Below, piece by piece: positions 8,204-16,386 of a stretch of 64,000 nucleotides of DNA. Source of the DNA: CAYREV01 sp964423345 (GTDB lineage Bacteria > Bacteroidota > Rhodothermia > Balneolales > Balneolaceae); contig CAYREV010000002.1 in NCBI GenBank assembly GCA_964423345.1, positions 1 to 64,000 on the forward strand, read 5' to 3'. The notes beneath the pieces were generated by a model. It was not told the origin of the DNA. It searched no databases and saw nothing but the letters and a program-made list of their open reading frames with translations. The position numbers and the translations under genes are program-made. Each line of letters opens with the position of its first letter. The stretch's first letter is position 1.

Positions 8204-8980
8204 CTACCTACCCTTGAAGTCAGGTTTTCTTTTTTCCAGAAAGGCAGACGTCCCCTCTTTAAAATCATCGGTATCACAAAGCTGCCCAAACAGGTCCGCC
8301 TCAATCTGGAATCCGCTTCCGTCCCCGGCGTGATACACGGCCCGAATAGCTTTGCGTATAGCAAGAGGCCCGTTTTCAAGCACTTTACCCAGCCATTCTT
8401 TGGCTTTTCCCATGGGATCATCCGATACCTCGTTCACCAATCCCATCGATTTTGCTTCTTCCGCTTGAATATGCTTGCCCGTTAAAATCATCTCCAGGGC
8501 CCGTGCGCGCCCCACAATTCGACTAAGGCGCTGCGTACCCCCGTAACCCGGTATCAGACCCAGGCCCACCTCGGGGAGGCCGAATACGGCCTGCTCAGAG
8601 GCAAATCGAAGATGGCAGGCCATTGCCAGTTCGGCTCCGCCTCCCAGCGCATATCCGTTAACCACGGCGACAACCGGTTTGCGGGTGTCTTCTATAGATT
8701 GAAATATCTGTTGGCCTTTTTGAGATTTCATTCTTCCGGACCGCTCGTTGAGCTCACTCAATTCCTTGATATCGGCACCCGCTACAAAAGCCTTATCACC
8801 GCTCCCGGTTAAAATTACCGCATTCACCTCGTTGTCTACCTGTATGCTCTTAAATGCATCGGCCAGCTCATTCAAAAGCTCATCATTCAGGGCATTCAGC
8901 TTGTCCGGCCTGTTGATGGTCAGCGTTACTATACCCCTGTCATCCGTTTCCAGCGTAATGGTTTTGTGGGATTCACTCAT
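8204..8980 (-). CDS. Enoyl-CoA hydratase/isomerase
   Basis: Crotonase-fold enzyme hydrating 2-enoyl-CoA in fatty-acid beta-oxidation or related acyl-CoA metabolism. The oxyanion-hole segment VNGYALGGGAELAMAC carries the first catalytic Glu, and FGLPEVGLGLIPG the second, so both catalytic acids of true hydratases are present. The length of 258 residues is standard. It begins 10 bases after the stop of the membrane coiled-coil gene, so it is probably co-transcribed with the pspA group although its role looks unrelated. Confidence 0.92.
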   Translation of the reverse strand: MSESHKTITLETDDRGIVTLTINRPDKLNALNDELLNELADAFKSIQVDNEVNAVILTGSGDKAFVAGADIKELSELNERSGRMKSQKGQQIFQSIEDTRKPVVAVVNGYALGGGAELAMACHLRFASEQAVFGLPEVGLGLIPGYGGTQRLSRIVGRARALEMILTGKHIQAEEAKSMGLVNEVSDDPMGKAKEWLGKVLENGPLAIRKAIRAVYHAGDGSGFQIEADLFGQLCDTDDFKEGTSAFLEKRKPDFKGR

Positions 8981-8990
8981 AAGGCAATAT

Positions 8991-9875
8991 TTATTCTTTT
9001 ACACGATTAGAACTATTTTCCTCACGGGCGGCATTCCCTGCCTCCTGTGCCGCTTTCAGCTCAGCATCCAGGTCGATTTCCGCAAGACCGGCCGAAGAGG
9101 GAAGGATATCACGGTCCAGGTCGTCAATAAGCTGCGACGTTTCCTCTACTTCCTCCAGCAGGTTATCCAGCTGGAAACCGATCTCTTCGGGATTGCTCAT
9201 GGTCATCGACTGCTCATAAATGTACCGGATAGCGTCCTCAATAGTCTCCAGGTGCGTCTCACAAATAAGGTATTTTTCTTTGGCAATCTCAAATTTCTTA
9301 AGCCGCTTCTTGAGAATGGCTATACGCCGGGCCCGGGTGCGTTTCAAACGTTCCGAATCCAGGGTCTCCATCTTGGACTCTTCGTTTTCCACTTCTTGTT
9401 TCAGGCTATCTTCAACAGAGGTATCCATATAAACACGATACCTTTTATGCAGGTCCAGCAGGGTGAGGTAATTCGACAAGAGCTCTTCAATCTTTTTACG
9501 GATATTTTCCAGCAATCCCTGTGAACTGTACGGAAGCTTGTCAAAATTTTCCTTAATCAGTTTGGCAAGGTGTTTTAACACCAGGAAACGTTTCTTGCTC
9601 TTTCGATCCAGCTCCTGAAACACCAGCTTCTTTTCATTTCCGGCATTGCGGTCCCTCAACTTTTTAAGCTTCACATTCTTCCGGAATCGCGGCAATCTGG
9701 GTACTATACCCAGGTACATAAGCTCCACCCCGAATGTCATGGAGAGAATCACTTCCGACATAAGTCCGAAGTCACTCAGGGCAAAAGCCGCTATGGTAGA
9801 CACCAATAAAACGCCCAGGTTTAGCGGGTGTAAAAAAGCTTCGCGTGTATAGTTTATGGCTGTCTCTTTATCCAT
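8991..9875 (-). CDS. Membrane-anchored coiled-coil protein of unknown function
   Basis: I do not recognise a named family. Two hydrophobic helices near the N-terminus (about residues 18-35 and 39-58) form a hairpin anchor. They are followed by a basic stretch (RFRKNVKLKKLRD) and about 200 residues of charged helix, then an acidic C-terminal tail. The bulk should be cytoplasmic coiled coil. Its start overlaps the last base of the preceding PspA-like gene, which argues strongly for coupled expression. A plausible job is to recruit PspA-type proteins, or the AAA ATPase encoded downstream, to the inner membrane; this is inference from context. Confidence 0.75.
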   Translation of the reverse strand: MDKETAINYTREAFLHPLNLGVLLVSTIAAFALSDFGLMSEVILSMTFGVELMYLGIVPRLPRFRKNVKLKKLRDRNAGNEKKLVFQELDRKSKKRFLVLKHLAKLIKENFDKLPYSSQGLLENIRKKIEELLSNYLTLLDLHKRYRVYMDTSVEDSLKQEVENEESKMETLDSERLKRTRARRIAILKKRLKKFEIAKEKYLICETHLETIEDAIRYIYEQSMTMSNPEEIGFQLDNLLEEVEETSQLIDDLDRDILPSSAGLAEIDLDAELKAAQEAGNAAREENSSNRVKE

Positions 9876-10345
9876 TATCCTTGATCTTTTTGTTGCCCGG
9901 GATCCCTGTCTTCTTTCGTACGATTTTGATCCTCTTTCTTTTCAGTACCAATGGTTTTTTTAATCTGCATGGACTGTGCCTGCTGCTCAATTTCATTGTA
10001 CAGCAGTCCCATCTCGATCTTGGCCTGTCGAAGCGTCTCCTTGGCTTTCTGCTTTTTCATTTCTTCATCCAGCTCCTGCTCCATTAATTCTTCATCCGAT
10101 TCGGCAAGGCTATCCATTGCCACCTCCAGCCGGGCTTCCACACTGGTAATTTTAGACTTTACCTTATAGAGAAACTCATCAAAAGTTTCCGTGAGAGCAG
10201 TAGTATCCATCTCCTTCAGTGCGTCCGTAATATTTTTCGTCTTCCGTGAACGAGCAAGCCGCTCTTTCGCCTCCCGCATTTTACGGTAGTGCTTTTTATA
10301 AGCCTCTTTCATCTTTTCGCGATCTTTACGGCTGTCACTGCTCAT
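9875..10345 (-). CDS. Half-length PspA paralogue
   Basis: A 156-residue, highly charged helical protein. Residues about 15-122 align without large gaps to residues about 122-227 of the PspA encoded just upstream: REAKERLARS against QEAKEALRAS, EARLEVAMDSL against EARMELALDSI, and IEMGLL against SEMGMI. It lacks the N-terminal amphipathic helix and the first helical hairpin of PspA, so it cannot bind membranes in the usual way. It looks like a tandem duplicate of the C-terminal half and may cap or regulate PspA polymers. It ends in a low-complexity Lys/Glu/Asp/Gln tail, like PspA itself. Confidence 0.8.
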   Translation of the reverse strand: MSSDSRKDREKMKEAYKKHYRKMREAKERLARSRKTKNITDALKEMDTTALTETFDEFLYKVKSKITSVEARLEVAMDSLAESDEELMEQELDEEMKKQKAKETLRQAKIEMGLLYNEIEQQAQSMQIKKTIGTEKKEDQNRTKEDRDPGQQKDQG

Positions 10346-10483
10346 ACTGTTAATATTGAATCATAAGTGTTGGATCGGCTGGTTCGGATCCATTGCCTTT
10401 AAGCCACAGCGGGATAAAATATTCACCCGCTGTATACATCCGTATTCACTGCTGCTGGAATCAGCTTCCGGTTCATCTCCTGT

Positions 10484-11272
10484 TTAGGATTTTGACCGGT
10501 CTTTGTTTCCTATGGTCTTGCCCTGATCCTTTTCCTTTTCAGTTTCAGGCTCATCCACCTCAATTTCCTTTTGTCCGGATCCCACCTGTTTCTGCTGCTC
10601 CTCTTCCTCGATCATACCCATCTCCGACTTAAACTGCTTGACCAATTCCTGCGCCCGTATCTTTTCCGCATTGGCCTCTATCTCCATGGATTCGGTATCA
10701 ATGCTGTCCAACGCCAGCTCCATTCGGGCTTCATTTTTCGCCGTTCTTTCGTTCAGGCGGTTCAACATTTCGTCATGAGTCTGATCAAGCCCGCCGATTT
10801 CAAATTGTTCCATCGCATCGGCAACTTTGCCCTGCCATTCGGCTCGTTCGCTGGCCCGAAGAGCTTCCTTGGCCTCCTGAATTTTTTGATCTTTTTCACG
10901 TACAAAGGCCTTCTTCACCTTCAGTGCCTTTTCATAGGCCTGCTCGGCAAACTTCAGCTGATCTTTTGAACTCTTCATGCTTTCTTTGGCCTGTTCAAGC
11001 TGAAGTGCATAACCCTCTGCTATATCATCCCGGTCGGCCTGAATGGCAGACTTTATCTTGGCTGTCAGATTCTGTATTCGCTTCTCATATTTGTCTACCT
11101 CTTTTTGCAGCATCATCATATTCGCCTTGACGGTGGCTATATTCTCATTCATCTGGGGAATCTGGTCATTAAGGTCCCGTATGTTTTGTTCCAATATGAG
11201 TTTGGGATCTTCCATAGAACTGATAAAGCCGCCAAAGATCGATTTGATTGCGCGAATGAGTCGTTTAAACAT
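10484..11272 (-). CDS. pspA: PspA/IM30 (ESCRT-III-like) membrane-stress protein
   Basis: Peripheral inner-membrane protein that polymerises on damaged membranes and keeps the proton barrier. The N-terminal amphipathic helix (MFKRLIRAIKSIFGG) and the segment DPKLILEQNIRDLNDQI are typical of PspA/Vipp1, followed by a long helical hairpin (about 25-150) and C-terminal helices. A non-conserved acidic and Lys-rich tail of about 30 residues follows. It heads a minus-strand run with its truncated paralogue and a membrane coiled-coil protein. No sigma-54 promoter or PspF gene is visible, so its control differs from that in E. coli. Confidence 0.92.
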   Translation of the reverse strand: MFKRLIRAIKSIFGGFISSMEDPKLILEQNIRDLNDQIPQMNENIATVKANMMMLQKEVDKYEKRIQNLTAKIKSAIQADRDDIAEGYALQLEQAKESMKSSKDQLKFAEQAYEKALKVKKAFVREKDQKIQEAKEALRASERAEWQGKVADAMEQFEIGGLDQTHDEMLNRLNERTAKNEARMELALDSIDTESMEIEANAEKIRAQELVKQFKSEMGMIEEEEQQKQVGSGQKEIEVDEPETEKEKDQGKTIGNKDRSKS

Positions 11273-11340
11273 GGTCTTTTAATTTTATTATAATTACCCT
11301 TTTCCGTGCCCTGGATAACGGATAAAACAGCTTAAGAGAA

Positions 11341-11371
11341 TAAAGTTATGTTATTTTCTCGATATTGCAAT
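11341..11371 (-). promoter_or_regulatory. Candidate bacteroidete-type promoter for pspA
   Basis: On the minus strand ATTG (11371-11368) and TAACTTTA (11348-11341) are 19 bases apart. Each differs by one base from the Bacteroidota -33 TTTG and -7 TAnnTTTG boxes. The implied transcript start is about 60 bases before the pspA ATG. Confidence 0.35.
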
Positions 11372-11382
11372 TATTATAACAT

Positions 11383-12732
11383 TTAATTGCCCAGCTCTTC
11401 TATGCCCTGTTTATCCACTTTATGTGTTACCATCTGTAAGGCTCCGGGTTTTTCACTGCCTATTTCCACCGCTTCGGAAATTGAGCTCCCGGCAGTTTCA
11501 ATGTCATGACTCTTGTTCGTAAAGGCCGTAGCTATTGTTTCACCTTTTTTTATATGATCTCCTATTTTTTTACTTAATATTATGCCTGCGGCAGGATCGA
11601 TGCTGTCTTCCTTCTTTCTGCGTCCGGCCCCCAGTTCCACCGAGGCCATACCGATTTCAAATGCATCCATCCCGGTAATATACCCCTCCTGCTCCGCTTT
11701 AACTTCAAATTGATGCTCTGCTTCGCCATATAGTTCCGGGCGATCAATAAGGTCCGTATCTCCCCCCTGTTCCTCCACCAGATTTCTCCACACATCCATT
11801 GCCTGCCCGTTTTCCACGGCAAGCCGGCTTTTTTCCATTCCCTCTTCCATCGTTTCGGCCTCTCCTCCCAGGTAGATCATCGCCCCTGCCAGCCGATGGG
11901 TTACCTGCATTACATCACTCGGCCCCTCGCCATTCAGGCTGTCGAGGGCTTCCCTCACTTCCAGCCAGTTGCCTATGCTATAGCCAAGAGGCTGGTTCAT
12001 ATTACTCAAGAAAGCCACCGTTTCTTTTTCGAAGTTTTCACCAATGGAAACCAGGGTCTCAGCCAGCTTCAGGGCCTGCTCTTTGGTTTTCATGAAGGCC
12101 CCCGAACCGAACTTGACATCCAGCACCAGTCCGTCGATTCCCTCCGCCAGCTTTTTGCTCATTATACTGCTGGCAATAAATGGGATATACTCTACCGTAG
12201 CCGTTACATCCCGCAGGGCATACAACCTTTTGTCGGCCGGAGCGATATCTTCCGTCTGACCGGCCATTACCATCTTGCAGGCGGCCAGTATCTCCTTGTA
12301 CCTTTCGAGGGTTATATCCACCTTGAAACCGGTTATAGACTCCAGTTTGTCGAGGGTCCCCCCGGTATGCCCCAGGCCGCGGCCGGATATCATGGGAACA
12401 GGTACCCCGTAGCTGGCTACAATGGGAGCCAGTATAAGCGAGAGTTTATCTCCCACCCCTCCCGTGGAATGCTTATCGATCTTTTTACCGGGGATATCAC
12501 CCAGGTCCAACACCTTCCCCGAATGCAACATGGATTCGGTCAGTGCCGTAGACTCCCGGGCGTCAAGCTTATTAAGATAGGCCGCCATCAGGAAGGCACT
12601 CATCTGGTAATCGGGAATTTGATCCCGGCTGTACTCCATGACCAAATAATTGATTTCATCATCAGTCAGGGATTGACCGTCTCTTTTCTTTCGGATGATA
12701 TTAACCGGATTGAATTGTTTGGCTGTTGACAT
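11383..12732 (-). CDS. deoA: Thymidine phosphorylase
   Basis: Phosphorolysis of thymidine (and possibly other pyrimidine nucleosides) to base and deoxyribose-1-phosphate in nucleoside salvage. The family signature SGRGLGHTGGTLDKLES, the phosphate-binding KHSTGGVGDK and DVKFGSGAFM are all present, and the C-terminal domain (about 340-445) is intact. I chose the ATG giving MSTAKQF, which matches the usual N-terminus; an upstream in-frame ATG would add 25 atypical residues and reach into the promoter region. The gene diverges from pdxB. Whether it prefers thymidine or also uridine cannot be told from sequence. Confidence 0.93.
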   Translation of the reverse strand: MSTAKQFNPVNIIRKKRDGQSLTDDEINYLVMEYSRDQIPDYQMSAFLMAAYLNKLDARESTALTESMLHSGKVLDLGDIPGKKIDKHSTGGVGDKLSLILAPIVASYGVPVPMISGRGLGHTGGTLDKLESITGFKVDITLERYKEILAACKMVMAGQTEDIAPADKRLYALRDVTATVEYIPFIASSIMSKKLAEGIDGLVLDVKFGSGAFMKTKEQALKLAETLVSIGENFEKETVAFLSNMNQPLGYSIGNWLEVREALDSLNGEGPSDVMQVTHRLAGAMIYLGGEAETMEEGMEKSRLAVENGQAMDVWRNLVEEQGGDTDLIDRPELYGEAEHQFEVKAEQEGYITGMDAFEIGMASVELGAGRRKKEDSIDPAAGIILSKKIGDHIKKGETIATAFTNKSHDIETAGSSISEAVEIGSEKPGALQMVTHKVDKQGIEELGN

Positions 12733-12759
12733 GTAGTTTCTATTTTGCTCTTGGTTAAA

Positions 12760-12804
12760 TTGTCGACTTGGGAGCTTTTTACTATATATATTGAGCCAAA
12801 TGTA
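12760..12804. promoter_or_regulatory. Divergent promoter region deoA / pdxB
   Basis: For deoA (minus strand) a perfect TAnnTTTG box, TACATTTG, occupies 12804-12797, about 65 bases before the ATG. For pdxB (plus strand) TTGTCG (12760-12765) and TATATA (12783-12788) are 17 bases apart, an acceptable -35/-10 pair in AT-rich DNA. Both are pattern matches only. Confidence 0.35.
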
Positions 12805-12829
12805 CAAAGGTTAGCGCTTTATATTAATC

Positions 12830-13972
12830 ATGATTACCGTTTTTGCCGATAAGTACCTCCGCAACATCGAATACTATCTTCCGGAAGAGGTGGATCTTCA
12901 GCTGTATGATCCCTCCGAAGGCCTTCCCGGCAAGCAGGAAGAGGCCGATGCCCTGCTTATCCGTACTGTTCACCCCATCAATGAAAAAACCCTCTCAGAA
13001 CTGCCCCCCTCTATTGAATTTATCGCTACCGCTTCGGCGGGAACCGACCATGTAGACCGGGATCTGCTGGCCCGGGAAGATATAGCCTTTGCCGACGCGG
13101 CGGGCTGCAATGCCCGGTCGGTAGCCGAATATGTGGCTACCGTACTGTTAGTGTGGGCAGACCTGAATGCTGTTGACCTCAAAAAGAAAACAACAGGTAT
13201 CGTGGGCGTGGGACATGTGGGCAGCGAGGTCATAAAACTGCTGGAAAAATTGGATCTTCAAACCATTGCCTACGATCCCCCGAAAGAACAGCGGCAGGAA
13301 GACTTCGCTTCGGCTACCCTTGACCAGTTGCTCTCGGCCGACATCCTCTCCTTTCACCTTCCCCTCTCGAAAGAAGGAGAATATCCCACCCACCACTGGC
13401 TTGACCGGGAGAAACTTAACCGCCATACCTACGACCTGCTTATAAATACGGCCCGCGGGGGCGTGGTTTATGAGAAGGCCCTCCTTGAAGCACACTCACA
13501 AGGCACAGTCCGTGATTTCATCATCGATGTATGGGAAAACGAGCCTATCTTCAATGACTTTATCGCCCAAAATGCCTTCATAAAAACCCCTCATATAGCC
13601 GGTTATTCCAGGCAGGCCAAAAACAGGGCTTCCTGGCAGGTGGCAAAAGCGCTTTGCAATCACTTCTCCCTGGAAGCTCCCGATTCACTTGAAACTGAAG
13701 GGAAAAGTGTGGTTGACCCTCCCCTTCCTTCTAAGGCTACCCCCACCCTCACGGAAATTTTATCAACCCTGCACCCGGTCTATGAGTACCAAAAAAAGCT
13801 GATGAAGCTTGCCGGACGCATACCTCGTGAGAAGGGCAAGGCCTTCAACAGGCTCCGGGCGCAACACCCCTTGCGCAATGAATTCGGCCATATCCGGCTT
13901 CCCGTAGAATTGATTAAACAGTATCCCGTATTGGATGCTTTCGGATTTTCCGATAAAAAAAATCATTCCTGA
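12830..13972 (+). CDS. pdxB: Erythronate-4-phosphate dehydrogenase
   Basis: NAD-dependent oxidation of 4-phosphoerythronate in the DXP-dependent pyridoxal-phosphate pathway. It is a D-2-hydroxyacid dehydrogenase: Rossmann motif GIVGVGHVGSEV (about residues 124-135), then NTARGGVV with the catalytic Arg, VWENEP with the Glu and TPHIAGYS with the His. The 380-residue length and the C-terminal extension after the catalytic domain (about 285-380) fit PdxB better than SerA or generic lactate dehydrogenases. No other pyridoxine gene is adjacent. Confidence 0.88.
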   Translation: MITVFADKYLRNIEYYLPEEVDLQLYDPSEGLPGKQEEADALLIRTVHPINEKTLSELPPSIEFIATASAGTDHVDRDLLAREDIAFADAAGCNARSVAEYVATVLLVWADLNAVDLKKKTTGIVGVGHVGSEVIKLLEKLDLQTIAYDPPKEQRQEDFASATLDQLLSADILSFHLPLSKEGEYPTHHWLDREKLNRHTYDLLINTARGGVVYEKALLEAHSQGTVRDFIIDVWENEPIFNDFIAQNAFIKTPHIAGYSRQAKNRASWQVAKALCNHFSLEAPDSLETEGKSVVDPPLPSKATPTLTEILSTLHPVYEYQKKLMKLAGRIPREKGKAFNRLRAQHPLRNEFGHIRLPVELIKQYPVLDAFGFSDKKNHS

Positions 13973-14031
13973 CCTAAACTCATTTCTCCGGTTATACCTA
14001 TCGAAAAAGGAGGAAAAGAGCTTATATAGCA

Positions 14032-14039
14032 TACTTTTG
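14032..14039 (+). promoter_or_regulatory. TAnnTTTG-type -7 box upstream of the DUF3179 cassette
   Basis: TACTTTTG matches the Bacteroidota -7 consensus. It would give a leader of about 165 bases before the first DUF3179 gene. No clear -33 TTTG is at the right spacing, so support is modest. Confidence 0.3.
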
Positions 14040-14212
14040 GAACATTAATAATTAAATAAAAATCTATTATGCTATTGGTAAGATTAGCCTTCATTGGATC
14101 ATCTAATTATTCAAGGAAAGTTCCGGCCAAAGTTGCATTTTCCGGAGTCTAAACAGGCGTTTCCCACATCCGGATTTCTTAAATGGAGAGCTTGGCATGA
14201 TAACTTGATATT

Positions 14213-15352
14213 ATGATCAGACATATTTTTTACATCATTGGCAACAGATCTCTGCAGGTAATCCTTCTATTGGTGCTTTCTCTCAGTATAATGGCCTGCA
14301 ATTCGGTTAACAGCAGCGAAACGGCTAATAACGACCAGCAAAACCCCCATGAGGCGGAACAGTGGCTGATACCCCCGGACCAGATTTATGTCGGGGCGGG
14401 AAAAGATCAAATACGGTCCATCGACAACCCTACATTCAGCTCTATTTCTGAAATCGACTTTCTGGAGGAAAACGACCTGGTGCTGGGAATGAAGGTAGGA
14501 AATGAAATCAAGGCCTATCCCCATAATGTTATGAATTATCACGAGGTTGCCAATGATATGATCGGTGACAGGCCGGTTGCAGTCACCTTCTGCCCCCTCA
14601 CCGGCTCGGGAGTTAGCTGGTCCCGGAAGGTTAAAAACGGTGTTACCACTTTTGGTGTTTCGGGCCTTATTTATAAAAACAATTTGATTGCCTACGACCG
14701 GGAAACCGAAAGCCGGTGGAGCCAGATGGAAGTACTAAGCGTAAATGGTCCGTTAATGGGCAATCCGCCGGAAAAAATATACCATGGAATGGTTGAAATG
14801 ACCTGGTCTGCCTGGAAGAAAGCCTACCCCAATTCCAAAGTGCTCAACGGAACACGCCTTATGGACTGGGCCTACGACTCCAACCCGTATGGCGAAGATT
14901 ATCCTACCAACAATCAAAGTATCGTATTTCCCATAGAAAACGAGGATGACCGACTGGAACGCAAAGCCCTCTGCCACGGCATCTATTTCAATACGAGGCC
15001 CCTGGTTTTCCCCATAGAAAAATTCCCTGCTGAAATGACGGTTCTCAACCTTACACATGCAAATAACGAGGTGGTAGTGGTCGGAAACTCCAGGATTGAT
15101 TTGGCGGTATCCTACTCGCGTACAACCCTGAATGGTACCACACTGGAATTTTCTGCAACGGACGATCCCCTGCCTGTTATCATGAAAGACAATGAGGGGA
15201 ATAAATGGAATATATTCGGGGAAGCGGTAAGCGGGCCCAGGGAAGGCAGCACCTTACACAAAATTCCCTCCTATAATGCCTATTGGTTTGCCTGGGCCGA
15301 CTTCTTCGGAGGAGCCCCCAGAGAACCGAGAATTTATCCTTTGGGTAATTAA
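14213..15352 (+). CDS. DUF3179 lipoprotein, first copy
   Basis: Exported protein with a DUF3179 domain; the family has no established function. A signal peptide ends in lipobox IMAC (Cys 29). The domain core shows NYHEVAND (His 110) and VTFCPLTGSG (Cys 127), then FGVSGLIYKNNLIAYDR, SRWSQ and YWFAWADFF. The conserved His and Cys sit 17 residues apart, as in the second copy downstream, which hints at a metal or redox site. It is followed 17 bases later by a beta-barrel gene and then a second DUF3179 gene, so the three probably act together at the cell surface or in the periplasm. Confidence 0.88.
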   Translation: MIRHIFYIIGNRSLQVILLLVLSLSIMACNSVNSSETANNDQQNPHEAEQWLIPPDQIYVGAGKDQIRSIDNPTFSSISEIDFLEENDLVLGMKVGNEIKAYPHNVMNYHEVANDMIGDRPVAVTFCPLTGSGVSWSRKVKNGVTTFGVSGLIYKNNLIAYDRETESRWSQMEVLSVNGPLMGNPPEKIYHGMVEMTWSAWKKAYPNSKVLNGTRLMDWAYDSNPYGEDYPTNNQSIVFPIENEDDRLERKALCHGIYFNTRPLVFPIEKFPAEMTVLNLTHANNEVVVVGNSRIDLAVSYSRTTLNGTTLEFSATDDPLPVIMKDNEGNKWNIFGEAVSGPREGSTLHKIPSYNAYWFAWADFFGGAPREPRIYPLGN

Positions 15353-15369
15353 ATCATACCACGAGCATT

Positions 15370-16386
15370 ATGCATAGGAAAATGTTTAAACAGAAAGTAA
15401 TAATTGCTTATGCTGCCATCATCATCCTGGGCATACTGCTATTACATCCCATATCGCCGGCAAAAGCCCAGACCTGCAGCTGTGCGGGCTCTCCCCTGAT
15501 CACCTCCCAATCCATCGGCTCCACCTCCCAGGGAAAACTGCTGCTGGGCCTCACCTATGAGTACAATAACATTTCCGACCTGTATAGCGGAGATACACAG
15601 CTGGATAATACCAACCAGCGCCTCAATACCACCACGGCCTTATTTGAGGCAAACTACGGGCTGACGGAACGCCTCGCCCTAACCGGTACCATTACCTACA
15701 ACCGGAAATACCGGGAGACAGGCCTTCAAACACCCGGCGATCCTGAAACATTAACCACCAGTGGAATCGGTGACGGGCTGTTGCTGCTCAAGTACAATGT
15801 GAAAAACCAAACCATATGGGATCCGTACCATATTTCCGTGGGCGGGGGCGTTAAAATACCTTTCGGCTCAACGTCACTCAAAAGCAATGGCTTTACCTTA
15901 AATGCAGATATGCAGCCGGGTACCGGTGCGTGGGACGGACTGCTTTGGGGGTATGCGTCCCGCACCTTCAAAAAGAGCAACAGAAATATTTTCACGATGG
16001 GCACCTACCGGAGGACAGGGGTCAATGAGCGATTCAACTCTACCGACAGATACAGGTTCGGCAATGAATTGATCCTGATACTGGGTACCACAGGCCCTAT
16101 TGCCGGCCGATGGTCCTATGCGTTCATGCTGAGATACCGCTCTTCGAGTTCGGACCGGAGAAATGGAGCAAAACTTCCCAGTACGGGCGGCAAATGGGTT
16201 AAGCTGAAACCGAATATCAATTATCAGTTAAGCGACAGGTTCAACCTGCAGCTGTCCGGCCAACTGCCCGTTTACCAACGCTTAAAAGGCACCCAGCCCA
16301 CAACATCCTTTATTCTTTCAGGTTCGGTCTTTTATATGCTGGGTAAAAAAAATGAAGGTATTATAGGAGGTGAACTTTATGAATAA
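15370..16386 (+). CDS. Predicted outer-membrane beta-barrel (transporter-like)
   Basis: A signal peptide with a hydrophobic run ends near AKAQ, followed at once by a Cys-containing TCSCAGSPL motif. The rest alternates polar and hydrophobic residues with many Tyr and Gly, as in porin strands (LLLGLTYEYNN, LALTGTITYNRKY, HISVGGGVKIPFG, WSYAFMLRYR). I would place it in the outer membrane as a small channel or solute transporter of 338 residues. Its end overlaps the second DUF3179 start, and it lies between two DUF3179 lipoproteins. The substrate is unknown. Confidence 0.72.
   Translation: MHRKMFKQKVIIAYAAIIILGILLLHPISPAKAQTCSCAGSPLITSQSIGSTSQGKLLLGLTYEYNNISDLYSGDTQLDNTNQRLNTTTALFEANYGLTERLALTGTITYNRKYRETGLQTPGDPETLTTSGIGDGLLLLKYNVKNQTIWDPYHISVGGGVKIPFGSTSLKSNGFTLNADMQPGTGAWDGLLWGYASRTFKKSNRNIFTMGTYRRTGVNERFNSTDRYRFGNELILILGTTGPIAGRWSYAFMLRYRSSSSDRRNGAKLPSTGGKWVKLKPNINYQLSDRFNLQLSGQLPVYQRLKGTQPTTSFILSGSVFYMLGKKNEGIIGGELYE
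16365..16370 (+). promoter_or_regulatory. Strong Shine-Dalgarno deciding the second DUF3179 start
   Basis: AGGAGG, 8 bases ahead of the ATG at 16379 and inside the end of the barrel gene. Perfect Shine-Dalgarno sequences are not the rule in this window, so it marks this start well. Confidence 0.8.

Noticed and set aside
10346..10483. Small gene between pspA and its paralogue
   Set aside because: The 138-base gap has no frame with a start and plausible composition on either strand.
11367..11390. AT-rich inverted repeat GCAATTA/TAATTGC at the deoA stop
   Set aside because: The stem is only 7 bases, AT-rich, with a 10-base loop and no T-run, so it is too weak to call a terminator.
14069..14152. 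A 27-codon frame in the leader of the first DUF3179 gene
   Set aside because: No ribosome-binding site, ordinary composition, and no run of regulatory codons; frames this short occur by chance.
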